The notes under the pieces were generated by a model, which saw only the letters and a list, made by a program, of their open reading frames with translations, was not told the origin of the DNA and did not search any database. From Actinotalea sp. JY-7876 (lineage in GTDB: Bacteria; Actinomycetota; Actinomycetes; Actinomycetales; Cellulomonadaceae), in assembly GCF_014042015.1 (NCBI RefSeq), contig NZ_CP059493.1, forward strand, positions 3,038,001-3,102,000: DNA of 64,000 bases, given 5' to 3'. Made by a program: the position numbers and the translations under genes. Of this stretch, positions 7,847 to 16,144 are shown one piece after another; the first letter of the stretch is position 1, and every line of letters starts with the position of its first letter.

Positions 7847-9469
7847 TCAGTCCTGCCGGCCGGTCGCCTCGACCGCCGCGCGCTCGACCGCGAGGCCGGC
7901 GACGTACCGCTCGAGGTAGGTGGCGTAGCCCGCCACGTCGGCGGCATCGGGCTCCACGACGTCGACCGCCGCGCCGGCGAAGACCCGCTCGTCGAGGAAC
8001 GTCCGCAGGTCCTGCTGGGACGCGGCGCCGAGGTAGGCGGCCAGCACGGCGATCCCCCACGGCCCGCCCTCGCTCGCGGTGCGGGCCACGGCGACCGGCG
8101 TGCCGACGGCCGCCGCCAGCAGCCGCTGCGCGACGCCGGCCGTGCGGAACATGCCGCCGTGCGCGAAGAGCGTGTCGATGCCGACGCCCTCGCCGGCGAG
8201 CACGCGCATGCCGAGGCTCAGCGTGGCGAACGCGCCGTACACCTGCGTGCGGACGACGTTCGCGAGCGTCAGCCGGCTGCCCGGGGTGCGCACGATGAGC
8301 GGCCGGCCCTCGGCCAGCCCGGTGATCGGCTCGCCCGAGAGGTAGTTGTAGGCGAGCAGCCCGCCGCCGTCGGCCTCGCCGTCGAGCGCCTCGCGCAGCA
8401 GCGCGCCGAAGACCGCGTCCGGCTCGGCGGGGTGGCCGAGCACCGCAGCGAAGCGGCCGAAGACCTCGGCCCATGCGCCGAGCTCACTGGCCCCGTTGTT
8501 GCAGTGGACCATCGCGACGAGGTCGCCGGCGGGGGTCGTGACGACGTCGAGCTCCTCGTGCACGCGCTCCAGCGGCTGCTCGAGGACCACCATGGCGAAG
8601 ATGCTGGTGCCCACGCTGACGTTGCCGGTCCGGGGCGCGACCGCGTTGGTGGCCACCATGCCGGTGCCGGCGTCACCCTCCGGCGGGCAGAGCGGGATCC
8701 CCGGCTGCAGGCCGCCCGTCGGGTCGAGGAGCGCAGCGCCCGCCTCGGTCAGTCGTCCGGCCTCCTGGCCCGCGACGAGCACCTCGGGCAGCAGGTCCTC
8801 GAGCCGCAGGCCGGGCCGGCGCGCCGCCAGCAACGCGTCGGCCTGCGCGAGCATGCCCGCGTCGTAGCGCCGCGTCGCGGGGTCGACCGGGAACATGCCC
8901 GACGCGTCGCCGACGCCCAGGACGTGGCGACCGGTGAGCCGGTGGTGGACGTACCCGGCGAGCGTCGTGAGCTGCGCGATGCGGGGGACGTGCGGCTCCT
9001 CGTCGAGGACCGCCTGGTACAGGTGCGCGACGGACCAGCGCAGCGGGACGTTGAAGCCGAGCGCCTGCGTGAGCTCGCGCGCGGCGCGCTCGGTCGAGGT
9101 GTTGCGCCAGGTCCGGAACGGGACGAGCAGCTCGCCGTCGGCGTCGAGGGCCAGGTAGCCGTGCATCATCGCCGAGACGCCGAGCGCGCCGAAGGTCGTC
9201 GGCCGCATCCCGTGGCGCCGCTGCGCGTCGTCGAGGAGAGCCGCGACGCACTCCTGCAGGCCGGTCCAGACCGCGTCGAGGGAGTAGGTCCAGGTGCGGT
9301 CGACGTACTCGTTCTCCCAGTCGTGGCTGCCCGTGGCGAGCGTCGTGCCGTCCTCGGCGACGAGGCAGGCCTTGATGCGCGTGGAGCCGAGCTCGATGCC
9401 CAGTGCGGTGCGGCCCTGGGCGATCGCCGCGCGGGCCTCCCCTGCGTCCATGGCGGGGTCGAGCGTCAT
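7847..9469 (-). CDS. araB: FGGY-family L-ribulokinase
   Basis: A 540-residue sugar kinase. The N-terminal phosphate loop is GIELGSTRIKACL. Middle motifs are GNVSVGTSIFAMV and VHCNNGASELGAWAEVFGRF. The C-terminal ATP half has FAHGGMFRTAGVAQRLLAAAVGTPV and ASEGGPWGIAV. FGGY kinases cannot be told apart by eye for substrate. Its position first in an operon with araD and araA makes L-ribulose the substrate: it phosphorylates L-ribulose to L-ribulose-5-phosphate. The ATG at 9467-9469 has GAGGAG about 8 nt upstream; the frame runs 18 codons further without a good ribosome site. Control is by the promoter/operator at 9547-9574. Confidence 0.88.
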   Translation of the reverse strand: MTLDPAMDAGEARAAIAQGRTALGIELGSTRIKACLVAEDGTTLATGSHDWENEYVDRTWTYSLDAVWTGLQECVAALLDDAQRRHGMRPTTFGALGVSAMMHGYLALDADGELLVPFRTWRNTSTERAARELTQALGFNVPLRWSVAHLYQAVLDEEPHVPRIAQLTTLAGYVHHRLTGRHVLGVGDASGMFPVDPATRRYDAGMLAQADALLAARRPGLRLEDLLPEVLVAGQEAGRLTEAGAALLDPTGGLQPGIPLCPPEGDAGTGMVATNAVAPRTGNVSVGTSIFAMVVLEQPLERVHEELDVVTTPAGDLVAMVHCNNGASELGAWAEVFGRFAAVLGHPAEPDAVFGALLREALDGEADGGGLLAYNYLSGEPITGLAEGRPLIVRTPGSRLTLANVVRTQVYGAFATLSLGMRVLAGEGVGIDTLFAHGGMFRTAGVAQRLLAAAVGTPVAVARTASEGGPWGIAVLAAYLGAASQQDLRTFLDERVFAGAAVDVVEPDAADVAGYATYLERYVAGLAVERAAVEATGRQD

Positions 9470-9546
9470 CGAGTCATCTCCTCGGGCGTGGCGGCGCTGG
9501 CACGGTCGGGGAGCGGGCACCACAGGCGCCGGCTCACGACCACCCG

Positions 9547-9574
9547 ATGTTAGCGTTCACATGAGAGATGTCAA
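9547..9574 (-). promoter_or_regulatory. araB promoter with overlapping AraR-like operator
   Basis: On the minus strand a perfect -35 TTGACA (9569-9574) is followed after 16 bp by -10 TAACAT (9547-9552). The palindrome ATGTTAGCGTTCACAT (9547-9562, 6 of 8 pairs) covers the -10 and part of the spacer, so a bound LacI-type protein would block RNA polymerase. The same 14-bp core appears before ytfQ at 259-272 with one base changed. Confidence 0.8.
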
Positions 9575-9600
9575 GGAGCTCCGAGGTCCCGGCCGGGGCG

Positions 9601-10626
9601 TCAGCCGCGCGCCGGCCCGCTGCTCCGCCGGACCACCAGGCGCGGCGCGATGAGTGTCGGCGCCACGTCCTGCACGCCGTCGCTCCCCCGCCCGATCGCC
9701 GCGACCAGCAGCTCCATGCAGCGCCGCCCGAGCGCCGCGAACTCCTGCCGCACGGTGGTCAGCGGCGGGTAGAAGTGCGCCGAGCCGTCGACGTCGTCGA
9801 ACCCGACCACCGACACGTCCCCCGGGACCGAGACGCCGGCCTCCGCGAAGGCGCGCAGCAGACCGAGCGCGAGCTGGTCGTTCGCGGCGAAGACCGCCGT
9901 CGGCAGGTCGCCGCGCACCAGCGCGCAGCCCACGTCGTACCCGCGCCCCGCGCTCCAGTCGCCCTCGACCGGCTCGCCCGGCGTGATGCCGGCGGCCGCG
10001 AGCTCGTCGCGCCAGCCCGCGACGCGCGCGCGGGCGTCGAGCCAGTCCTGCGGCCCGGCGAGGTGGACGACGTCGGCGTGGCCGAGGTCGAGGAGGTGGC
10101 GGACCGCGAGCCGCGCGCCCGCGTACTGGTCGACGGCCACCGCGTGCAGGCGCCCGCCGGGCAGGTCCTTGGGACCGACCATGACCACCGGCACCGGCGC
10201 GTCGAACGCCCGGACGGCCTCGACCGCCTCGTCGTGGGCGGCGACCACCACGACGCCCTCGACGCCCTGGTCCATGAAGTGCTCCAGGACCTGGCGCATC
10301 CCGGCGGCCTCCCAGCGCGCCACCGTCGCGACGCTGACGAACAGCCCGGCGTCGCGCGCGGCCCCCTCGACGGCGATGAGCGTGCTGGTCGGCCCGAAGA
10401 GCGCCGACCCCGACGTCACGACGCCGACCGTGCCCGTGCGCCGGGTCACGAGCGCGCGGGCGGCGGTGTTGCGCCGGTACCCCAGCTCCGCGATCGCGTC
10501 CAGGACGCGCTGGCGCGTCTCGGGACGCACGCTCGGGTGCCCGTTGAGCACGCGCGAGACCGTCTGGTGCGACACCCCCGCCACGGCGGCGACGTCGCTC
10601 ATCGCCGGCGGGCGGGGCGAGCTCAT
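9601..10626 (-). CDS. LacI-family repressor of the arabinose genes (AraR-like)
   Basis: A 341-residue protein. The N-terminal HTH (SDVAAVAGVSHQTVSRVLNGHPSVRPETRQRVLDAI) and hinge (NTAARALVTRRTGTVGVV) precede a type I periplasmic-binding effector domain ending with DVSVVGFDDVDGSAHFYPPLTTVRQ. LacI proteins bind AGCG(C/T)T-centred palindromes, as found in front of araB and ytfQ. The effector should be L-arabinose or a derivative (inference). Unusually, its ATG overlaps the proC stop by 4 bp, so it can be co-transcribed with proC. Its stop codon lies 27 nt from the araB -35, so read-through of this gene would enter the ara operon. Confidence 0.85.
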   Translation of the reverse strand: MSSPRPPAMSDVAAVAGVSHQTVSRVLNGHPSVRPETRQRVLDAIAELGYRRNTAARALVTRRTGTVGVVTSGSALFGPTSTLIAVEGAARDAGLFVSVATVARWEAAGMRQVLEHFMDQGVEGVVVVAAHDEAVEAVRAFDAPVPVVMVGPKDLPGGRLHAVAVDQYAGARLAVRHLLDLGHADVVHLAGPQDWLDARARVAGWRDELAAAGITPGEPVEGDWSAGRGYDVGCALVRGDLPTAVFAANDQLALGLLRAFAEAGVSVPGDVSVVGFDDVDGSAHFYPPLTTVRQEFAALGRRCMELLVAAIGRGSDGVQDVAPTLIAPRLVVRRSSGPARG

Positions 10627-11447
10627 CCCAGCTCCCGCGCGATCGCCGCCGACCGGTCGTGCGCCGCCTGCGCCGCGGCGAGCACGGCGGCCCGTGCGCC
10701 GTGGGCGTCGAGCTCCCGCAGCCCGGCGACGGTGGTCCCGCCCGGGGACGAGACGCGCTCGCGGAGCACGACGGGATGCTCCCCCGTCTCGGCCAGCATG
10801 GTCGCCGCGCCCCGGAAGGTGGCGACGGCGAGCTCGAGCGCCTGCGCGCGCGTCAGGCCCAGCAGGACGCCGGCCTCCGCGAGGGCGTCGACGAGGTAGA
10901 ACACGTAGGCGGGCCCGCTGCCGCTGATCGCCGTCACGGCGTCGAGGAGGCGCTCGGGGACGCGGAGCACGAGGCCCGTGGCGGCGAGCAGCCGCTCGAC
11001 CACGGCGAGGTGGTCGTCGGTCGCGGCGGTCCCGGCGCTGATCCCGCTCGCCCCCTCGCCGACGGTCGCGGGCGTGTTGGGCATGACCCGGACCACCGGC
11101 GTCCCCGCCGGCAGCCGCTCCTCGTAGAACGAGATCGGGAGCCCGGCCGCGACGCTCACCACGACCGTCCCCGCCCGCAGGCGCGGGCCGATCTCCGCGA
11201 GCGCGGCCTCGACGTCGACGGGCTTGACCGCCACCACGACGACGTCGGCGCGGCTGGCGACCTTCCCCGCGGAGTCCGCGGCGCGCACCCCGTACCGCTC
11301 GGACAGCTCCGTGGCGCGTGCGGCATAGCGCTCGCTGACCGCGACGTCCTCGACGTCGACCCCCGCGCGCAGCACCGCGCCGACGATCGCCTCGCCCATG
11401 ACGCCGCCGCCCAGCACGGCGACACGGCCCAGCGGTACCTCGGACAT
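10623..11447 (-). CDS. proC: Pyrroline-5-carboxylate reductase
   Basis: A 274-residue NAD(P)H enzyme that reduces 1-pyrroline-5-carboxylate in the last step of proline synthesis. The Rossmann motif VAVLGGGVMGEAIVGAVLRAG lies near the N-terminus. The family signature is present as SGSGPAYVFYLVDALAEAGVLLGL, with the later SSPGGTTVAGL. Length is typical. The ATG follows GGAGTCACG. The 4-bp overlap with the LacI gene behind it couples a biosynthetic gene to a sugar repressor, which looks like accidental operon fusion. Confidence 0.95.
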   Translation of the reverse strand: MSEVPLGRVAVLGGGVMGEAIVGAVLRAGVDVEDVAVSERYAARATELSERYGVRAADSAGKVASRADVVVVAVKPVDVEAALAEIGPRLRAGTVVVSVAAGLPISFYEERLPAGTPVVRVMPNTPATVGEGASGISAGTAATDDHLAVVERLLAATGLVLRVPERLLDAVTAISGSGPAYVFYLVDALAEAGVLLGLTRAQALELAVATFRGAATMLAETGEHPVVLRERVSSPGGTTVAGLRELDAHGARAAVLAAAQAAHDRSAAIARELG

Positions 11448-11496
11448 CGTGACTCCTTGCCGTGTGCGGGCGGTCGTGCGGGACCCTCGGAGCGAC

Positions 11497-12324
11497 TCAG
11501 AGGGGGAAGGCGGCGAACAGGTCGCGGACGTCGTCCGTGGGGCCGTCGAGCTGGAGCACCGCGGTGCCGTTCCACCAGGTCAGGGTCGCGGTGCCGTCGC
11601 CGCGCGGGACGATCGTGTAGCGACCGGCCTCGGCCCCGTCGGTCGTCGTGACGGCGCCCTCCTCGGTGTCCGTGGAGGCCTCGTCCTCGCTGCCCTCCTC
11701 GGCGCCGTCGCCCGCGCCGGCCTGCGCGGCGGCGGCCGTCTGCGCCTCGACCGCTACGGCGTAGGCGGCGGACGCCTCCTCGGGCGTCTCCCACTGGGCC
11801 GCGAGCAGCACGACGGAGGCTGCGCCGTCGGTGTAGGCGAGGCGGTAGGCCTCGACGGCCCCGGCCTGCAGGCCGGCCGGGTCCTCGGCGAGCTCGCTCA
11901 GCGCGTACGCGAGCACCGTCGACGGCAGGGCGTCCGAGAAGGCCGTCCCGGCCGCCCGCGCCACCGGCTCCACGGTCGGCGTCGGGAGCGGCAGCGTCAC
12001 GGTCTCGGGCTCCGGGGCCACCGCGGGATCCCCGCCCCGGTCGCCCAGCAGGAGCACACCGCCGACGACGGCGCCGACCAGGACGAGAGCGCCGAGCACC
12101 AGCAGCCACACGGGCGGCGTGCGACGCTCCGGACGTCCCGCGGCGGGCTCCGGCTCCGGGGCGGGCGACCGGCGTGCGGGGCTCGCGTCGCGATCCTCTC
12201 CCGCGGCGCCGCCCGCACGGCCCGCCGGGGGTGCGCCCTCCTGGGCCCGGACCTCGCCGAACGGCCAGGCGGGCGGGCGACCGCCCGCCGCGGGGTCGCG
12301 CGGATCCGTGCCACTGCTCGTCAT
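11497..12324 (-). CDS. Hypothetical single-pass membrane protein with exported domain
   Basis: A 275-residue protein I do not recognise. Residues 1-70 are Pro/Ala/Gly/Arg-rich and disordered. One transmembrane segment (VWLLVLGALVLVGAVVGGVLLL, about 72-93) follows. The rest is an extracytoplasmic domain of about 180 residues with an acidic low-complexity insert (EEGSEDEASTDTEEG) and a C-terminal FTWW-like strand region ending LFAAFPL. Its position just upstream of proC on the same strand gives no functional clue. The frame has typical high-GC codon use. Confidence 0.7.
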   Translation of the reverse strand: MTSSGTDPRDPAAGGRPPAWPFGEVRAQEGAPPAGRAGGAAGEDRDASPARRSPAPEPEPAAGRPERRTPPVWLLVLGALVLVGAVVGGVLLLGDRGGDPAVAPEPETVTLPLPTPTVEPVARAAGTAFSDALPSTVLAYALSELAEDPAGLQAGAVEAYRLAYTDGAASVVLLAAQWETPEEASAAYAVAVEAQTAAAAQAGAGDGAEEGSEDEASTDTEEGAVTTTDGAEAGRYTIVPRGDGTATLTWWNGTAVLQLDGPTDDVRDLFAAFPL

Positions 12325-12426
12325 GCGTCACTCCCTGCGGTCCGGTGCGCGGCCAGCCTAGGGCCTGGGCGGCGCGCGCTGCGGGAGCCGGTCGGCCAGG
12401 TCAGGCCGCTCGACGGCGTCGGACGC

Positions 12427-13158
12427 TCACGCGGTCCGGCGGCGCAGGGTGGTGGCGCCCACGAGGAGCGCGCCGACGGCGAAGGCCACCACCGCGCCCA
12501 CCGCGCCGCGCACGTCGGCGATCCCGGCCCCCGCGGCGAGGTCCTGCAGCGCCTCGAGGCCGTAGGTCAGGGGCATGGCGCGCGAGAAAACCTCGAGCGG
12601 GGCCGGCATCTCGGCGCGCGGCATGAAGAGCCCGGCCGTGACGAGCTGCGGGAAGATGACCGCCGGCATGAGCTGGACCGCCTGGAACTCGGTGCGCGCG
12701 ACGGCCGAGGCGGCGAGCCCGAGCGCGGTGCCGAGGATCGCGTCGAGCACGGCGACGAGGACGACGCCCCCGAGGTCACCCGCGACCTCCATGCCGCACA
12801 CCCAGACGGCGAACGCGGTCAGGACGAGCGCCTGGAGCACCGCCATCAGACCGAAGGCGAGCGCGTAGCCGACCACGAGGTCGCCCTTGCCCAGCGGCGT
12901 CGTCATGAGGCGCTCGAGCGTCCCCGACTGCCGCTCGCGGAGCGTGGCGACGCTCGTCACCAGGAACATCACCACGAGCGGGAAGACGCCGAGCAGGACC
13001 GGCCCGAACGTGTCGAGGACCGGGGTCCCCTCGAACATCCACGCGACGAGCCCGAGCACGACGCACGGCAGGACGAGCAGCAGCGCGATCGTGCGGCGGT
13101 CGTGGCGCAGCTGGCGCAGCACGCGGCCCGCCGTCACCAGGGTCAGCCGGGCGCTCAC
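12427..13158 (-). CDS. ABC-2 type transporter permease
   Basis: A 243-residue membrane protein with six hydrophobic segments and the ABC-2 family core (TLRERQSGTLERLMTTPLGKGDLVVGYALAF). It would form the channel of an exporter for a drug, lipid or polymer; the substrate cannot be told. The GTG start overlaps the ATPase stop (GTGA) and has GGGGGAGG upstream, so the two are translationally coupled. It is last in a TetR-ATPase-permease cassette, a layout typical of self-regulated efflux systems. Confidence 0.88.
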   Translation of the reverse strand: MSARLTLVTAGRVLRQLRHDRRTIALLLVLPCVVLGLVAWMFEGTPVLDTFGPVLLGVFPLVVMFLVTSVATLRERQSGTLERLMTTPLGKGDLVVGYALAFGLMAVLQALVLTAFAVWVCGMEVAGDLGGVVLVAVLDAILGTALGLAASAVARTEFQAVQLMPAVIFPQLVTAGLFMPRAEMPAPLEVFSRAMPLTYGLEALQDLAAGAGIADVRGAVGAVVAFAVGALLVGATTLRRRTA

Positions 13159-13892
13159 CGGCCGACCTCCCCCGGGGCCCGGCCGACGAGGACCAGGAAG
13201 GCGGACTCGACGTCCTGGGTGGCGGTCTCGGTGAGCAGGTCCGGGAGGGTCGCGTCGGCGAGCAGGCGCCCGTCGCGCAGCAGGAGCAGGCGGTCGCAGC
13301 GCCGCGCCTCGTCCATGACGTGGCTCGACACGAGGATGCTCACGCCGTCGTCCGCCAGCCGGCGGAACAGGTCCCACAGGTCCCGCCGCAGCACCGGGTC
13401 CAGGCCGACCGTCGGCTCGTCGAGCACCAGCAGCCCCGGCCTCGCGAGCAGCGCCACACCGAGCGAGACGCGTGACCGCTGGCCGCCCGACAGGGTGTCG
13501 ACACGCTGTCCCGCGGCGCCCACGAGGTCGACCTCCGCGAGCACACGGTCCACGTCCGCGCTGCCCACCCCCAGCACGGCCGCGAAGTAGCGGAGGTTCT
13601 CCAGGACGGTGAGGTCGGCGTAGACGCTGGGCGACTGGGTCACGTAGCCCACGCGGCGGCGCAGGTCGCGGTGGCCGGCGGGCAGACCGAGCACCTCGAC
13701 GGTCCCTCCGGCCACCCGCTGCACCCCGACGACGGCGCGCATGAGCGTCGTCTTGCCGCTCCCGCTCGGTCCCAGCAGGCCGACGACCTTCCCCGCGGGC
13801 ACGGCCAGGTCGAGCCCGCGCAGGATCTCCACCCCGCCCCGGACGACGCGCAGCCCCGCCACGCGCACGGCCGCCGCCTCGGTATTCCCCAT
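13155..13892 (-). CDS. ABC-2 type transporter ATP-binding protein
   Basis: A 245-residue single ABC domain. It has Walker A GPSGSGKTT, the Q-loop YVTQSPSVYADLTVLENL, signature LSGGQRSRVSLGVALL, Walker B LLVLDEPTVGLDPVLRRDLW and the H-loop SSHVMDEA. It powers the permease encoded by the overlapping next gene. The ATG at 13890-13892 is chosen because a GAGGAGG sequence lies about 11 nt ahead; an upstream in-frame start at 13928 has no such site. GAGGA-N3-TCCTC directly at the ribosome site could also serve as a small operator. Confidence 0.92.
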   Translation of the reverse strand: MGNTEAAAVRVAGLRVVRGGVEILRGLDLAVPAGKVVGLLGPSGSGKTTLMRAVVGVQRVAGGTVEVLGLPAGHRDLRRRVGYVTQSPSVYADLTVLENLRYFAAVLGVGSADVDRVLAEVDLVGAAGQRVDTLSGGQRSRVSLGVALLARPGLLVLDEPTVGLDPVLRRDLWDLFRRLADDGVSILVSSHVMDEARRCDRLLLLRDGRLLADATLPDLLTETATQDVESAFLVLVGRAPGEVGR

Positions 13893-13934
13893 GTGAGGAA
13901 TATCCTCCTCGGGTCGCACCCGACGCAAGGGGCG

Positions 13935-13953
13935 GACGGCCGGACCGGCCGTC
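13935..13953 (-). terminator. Hairpin after the TetR gene
   Basis: GACGGCCG and CGGCCGTC pair perfectly around a GAC loop, 24 nt past the TetR stop and 43 nt before the ATPase start. It may separate the regulator from the transporter genes. Confidence 0.45.
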
Positions 13954-13976
13954 CGGCGCGGGTGGGGCGGCCGCGG

Positions 13977-14597
13977 TCAGGACGGGCCGCGGTCACCGGT
14001 GAGGTAGTGCTGCAGCACCGGGCCCACCGCGGCGACGATCCGCTCCCTGGGGGCCGACGCGATCGGCTCCAGCTCCAGGACGTGCCTCGCCACGAGGACG
14101 CCTGCCACCTGCGTCGCGATGAGGCCGACGCGGAGGTCGGCGTCGTCGCCCGTCATCGCGGCCCGGACCCGGCCGAAGACCTCGCTCGCCAGGAAGTCCC
14201 GGACCAGGTGGTCCTGGCCCGTCGAGGTCGCCGCGATGACCATCCGGAAGTGCTCCCGCCCCCCGGGTGCGTCCCAGGTGCGCAGGATCGCGTCCAGGAG
14301 GCGTGCGCCCAGGCCGTCGAGCCCGCCCGCGACGATCTGCGTCACCGCGGCGCCCGGGTCGATCTCCCGCCGGGCGAAGGCCATGGCGAACAGCTCGGCC
14401 TTCCCGCCGCCGAAGTAGTAGCGGACCAGGCGCGGGTCGACGCCGGCGCGACGCGCGACCCCGCGCACGCTGGTGCCGGCGTAGCCGAGCGCCGCGAACT
14501 CCGCGCGCGCCGCCTCGAGGATGTCCTGCGCGGCGCTGCCCTCGGTCCGGCGCCCCCGCGGCCGGGGCGTCGCCCCGTCGCCGGTGGTCCCGCTCAT
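13977..14597 (-). CDS. TetR-family regulator of the adjacent ABC exporter
   Basis: A 206-residue protein with a basic N-terminal tail and the TetR HTH (ILEAARAEFAALGYAGTSVRGVARRAGVDPRLVRYYFGGGKAELF). A variable C-terminal ligand domain ends in GPVLQHYLTGD. It is encoded upstream of the ATPase/permease pair on the same strand and divergent from radA, 61 nt away. It most likely represses itself and the exporter. The C-terminal layout resembles TetR proteins with a TetR_C_31-like domain, but I am not certain. Confidence 0.88.
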   Translation of the reverse strand: MSGTTGDGATPRPRGRRTEGSAAQDILEAARAEFAALGYAGTSVRGVARRAGVDPRLVRYYFGGGKAELFAMAFARREIDPGAAVTQIVAGGLDGLGARLLDAILRTWDAPGGREHFRMVIAATSTGQDHLVRDFLASEVFGRVRAAMTGDDADLRVGLIATQVAGVLVARHVLELEPIASAPRERIVAAVGPVLQHYLTGDRGPS

Positions 14598-14658
14598 GGC
14601 CGCACCCTACGGGCCGCGCGTGCCGGGCCGTGTCGCAGGCCCGGGCTACCGTCGCCCC

Positions 14659-16080
14659 ATGCCCTCCGCCAGCTCCGCCACCCGTTCACCCGGCCGCTCC
14701 GCGCGCAGCCAGCGCCCCGGCTACACGTGCCTCGAGTGCGGCTGGACCGCCGCCAAGTGGGCCGGGCGCTGCGGGGAGTGCCAGGCGTGGGGCAGCGTCG
14801 TCGAGGACACCGCGGCCGGCTCCGGCCCGCGCACCGTGGCCACGACCTCGCGGACGCCCGCGCGGCCCATCGCGGACATCGACGTGGAGACGGCGCGCGC
14901 CCGGCCCACGGGCGTGGCCGAGCTCGACCGCGTCCTCGGCGGCGGGCTCGTGCCCGGCGCCGTGGTGCTGATGGCGGGCGAGCCAGGCGTCGGCAAGTCG
15001 ACCCTGCTCCTCGACGTCGCCGCCCGCGTCGCGCGCGCCGAGGGGCAGCGGGTCCTGTACGTCACGGGCGAGGAGTCGGCCGGGCAGGTCCGGCTCCGGG
15101 CCGAGCGCATCGGTGCGCTGGCGCCCGGCCTCATGCTCGCCGCGGAGACCGACCTGGGGGCGGTGCTCGGCCACATCGAGGCGACGTCCCCCACCATGCT
15201 CGTCGTCGACTCGGTCCAGACGATCGCCTCGTCCCAGGTGGACGGCGCCCCGGGTGGCGTCGGCCAGGTGCGCGAGGTGGCGGCCGCGCTGATCGCCGCC
15301 GCGAAGGAGCGCGACCTGCCCGCGGTCCTGGTCGGCCACGTCACCAAGGACGGGAGCGTCGCCGGCCCACGAACGCTCGAGCACCTGGTCGACGTCGTCT
15401 GTCAGTTCGAGGGCGACAGGCACTCGCGCCTGCGCCTCGTGCGCGCGAGCAAGAACCGGTACGGACCGACCGACGAGGTCGGGTGCTTCGACCTCACCGA
15501 GGCCGGGATCGTCGGGCTCGCCGATCCCTCCGGGCTCTTCCTGTCGCACACGCTGCACCACGTCCCGGGCACGTGCGTGACCGTGACCCTCGAGGGCCGC
15601 CGCCCGCTCGCGACCGAGCTCCAGGCGCTCGTGGTTCCGTCGATGCTCAGCAACCCGCGACGCACGACCAGCGGCGTCGACAGCAGCCGCCTCGCGATGA
15701 TCCTCGCGGTGCTGCAGCGCCGGGGCGGCATCCCGCTCGCCGACAAGGACGTGTACGTCTCGACCATCGGCGGCGCGCGGGTGGTCGAGCCGGCCGCCGA
15801 CCTCGCCGTCGCGCTCGCCACCGCCAGCGCGATGGAGGACGTGCCGCTCGCCGACGGCCTCGTCGTGCTCGGCGAGGTGGGGCTCGCCGGCGAGATCCGG
15901 CCTGTCGTGGGTCTCGGCCGGAGGCTGGCCGAGGCACGGCGCCTCGGGTTCACGCGCGCCGTCGTGCCGGCCGGCGGCCTCGACCGCGCCGACGTCCCCG
16001 CCGGCCTCGAGCTGCTCGAGGCGGCGGACCTCGGGCGCGCGCTGGTCCTCGCGCGGGGTCGGCGTGCGACAGCGGGCTGA
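14659..16080 (+). CDS. radA: DNA repair protein RadA (Sms)
   Basis: A 473-residue RecA-like branch-migration helicase for homologous recombination. A C4 zinc finger (Cys24, Cys27, Cys38, Cys41) is followed by Walker A GEPGVGKST (107-115), Walker B MLVVDSVQT and the RadA-specific KNRYG motif (265-269, a normal variant of KNRFG). A C-terminal Lon-protease-like domain contains DVYVSTIGGARVVEPAADLA. Start ATG at 14659. It lies 64 nt before disA, a conserved pairing; RadA is known to bind and restrain DisA in other bacteria. Confidence 0.96.
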   Translation: MPSASSATRSPGRSARSQRPGYTCLECGWTAAKWAGRCGECQAWGSVVEDTAAGSGPRTVATTSRTPARPIADIDVETARARPTGVAELDRVLGGGLVPGAVVLMAGEPGVGKSTLLLDVAARVARAEGQRVLYVTGEESAGQVRLRAERIGALAPGLMLAAETDLGAVLGHIEATSPTMLVVDSVQTIASSQVDGAPGGVGQVREVAAALIAAAKERDLPAVLVGHVTKDGSVAGPRTLEHLVDVVCQFEGDRHSRLRLVRASKNRYGPTDEVGCFDLTEAGIVGLADPSGLFLSHTLHHVPGTCVTVTLEGRRPLATELQALVVPSMLSNPRRTTSGVDSSRLAMILAVLQRRGGIPLADKDVYVSTIGGARVVEPAADLAVALATASAMEDVPLADGLVVLGEVGLAGEIRPVVGLGRRLAEARRLGFTRAVVPAGGLDRADVPAGLELLEAADLGRALVLARGRRATAG

Positions 16081-16144
16081 ACCCGCCCTCGCCGCGCCGC
16101 CCGGAGCCGGGTCCGCGGCGACCCTGCTCCCGTAGGATTCGGAC

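Noticed and set aside
15451-15465. KNRYG instead of KNRFG in RadA as a possible loss of function
   Set aside because: The Tyr variant keeps the essential Lys and is common in actinobacterial RadA.
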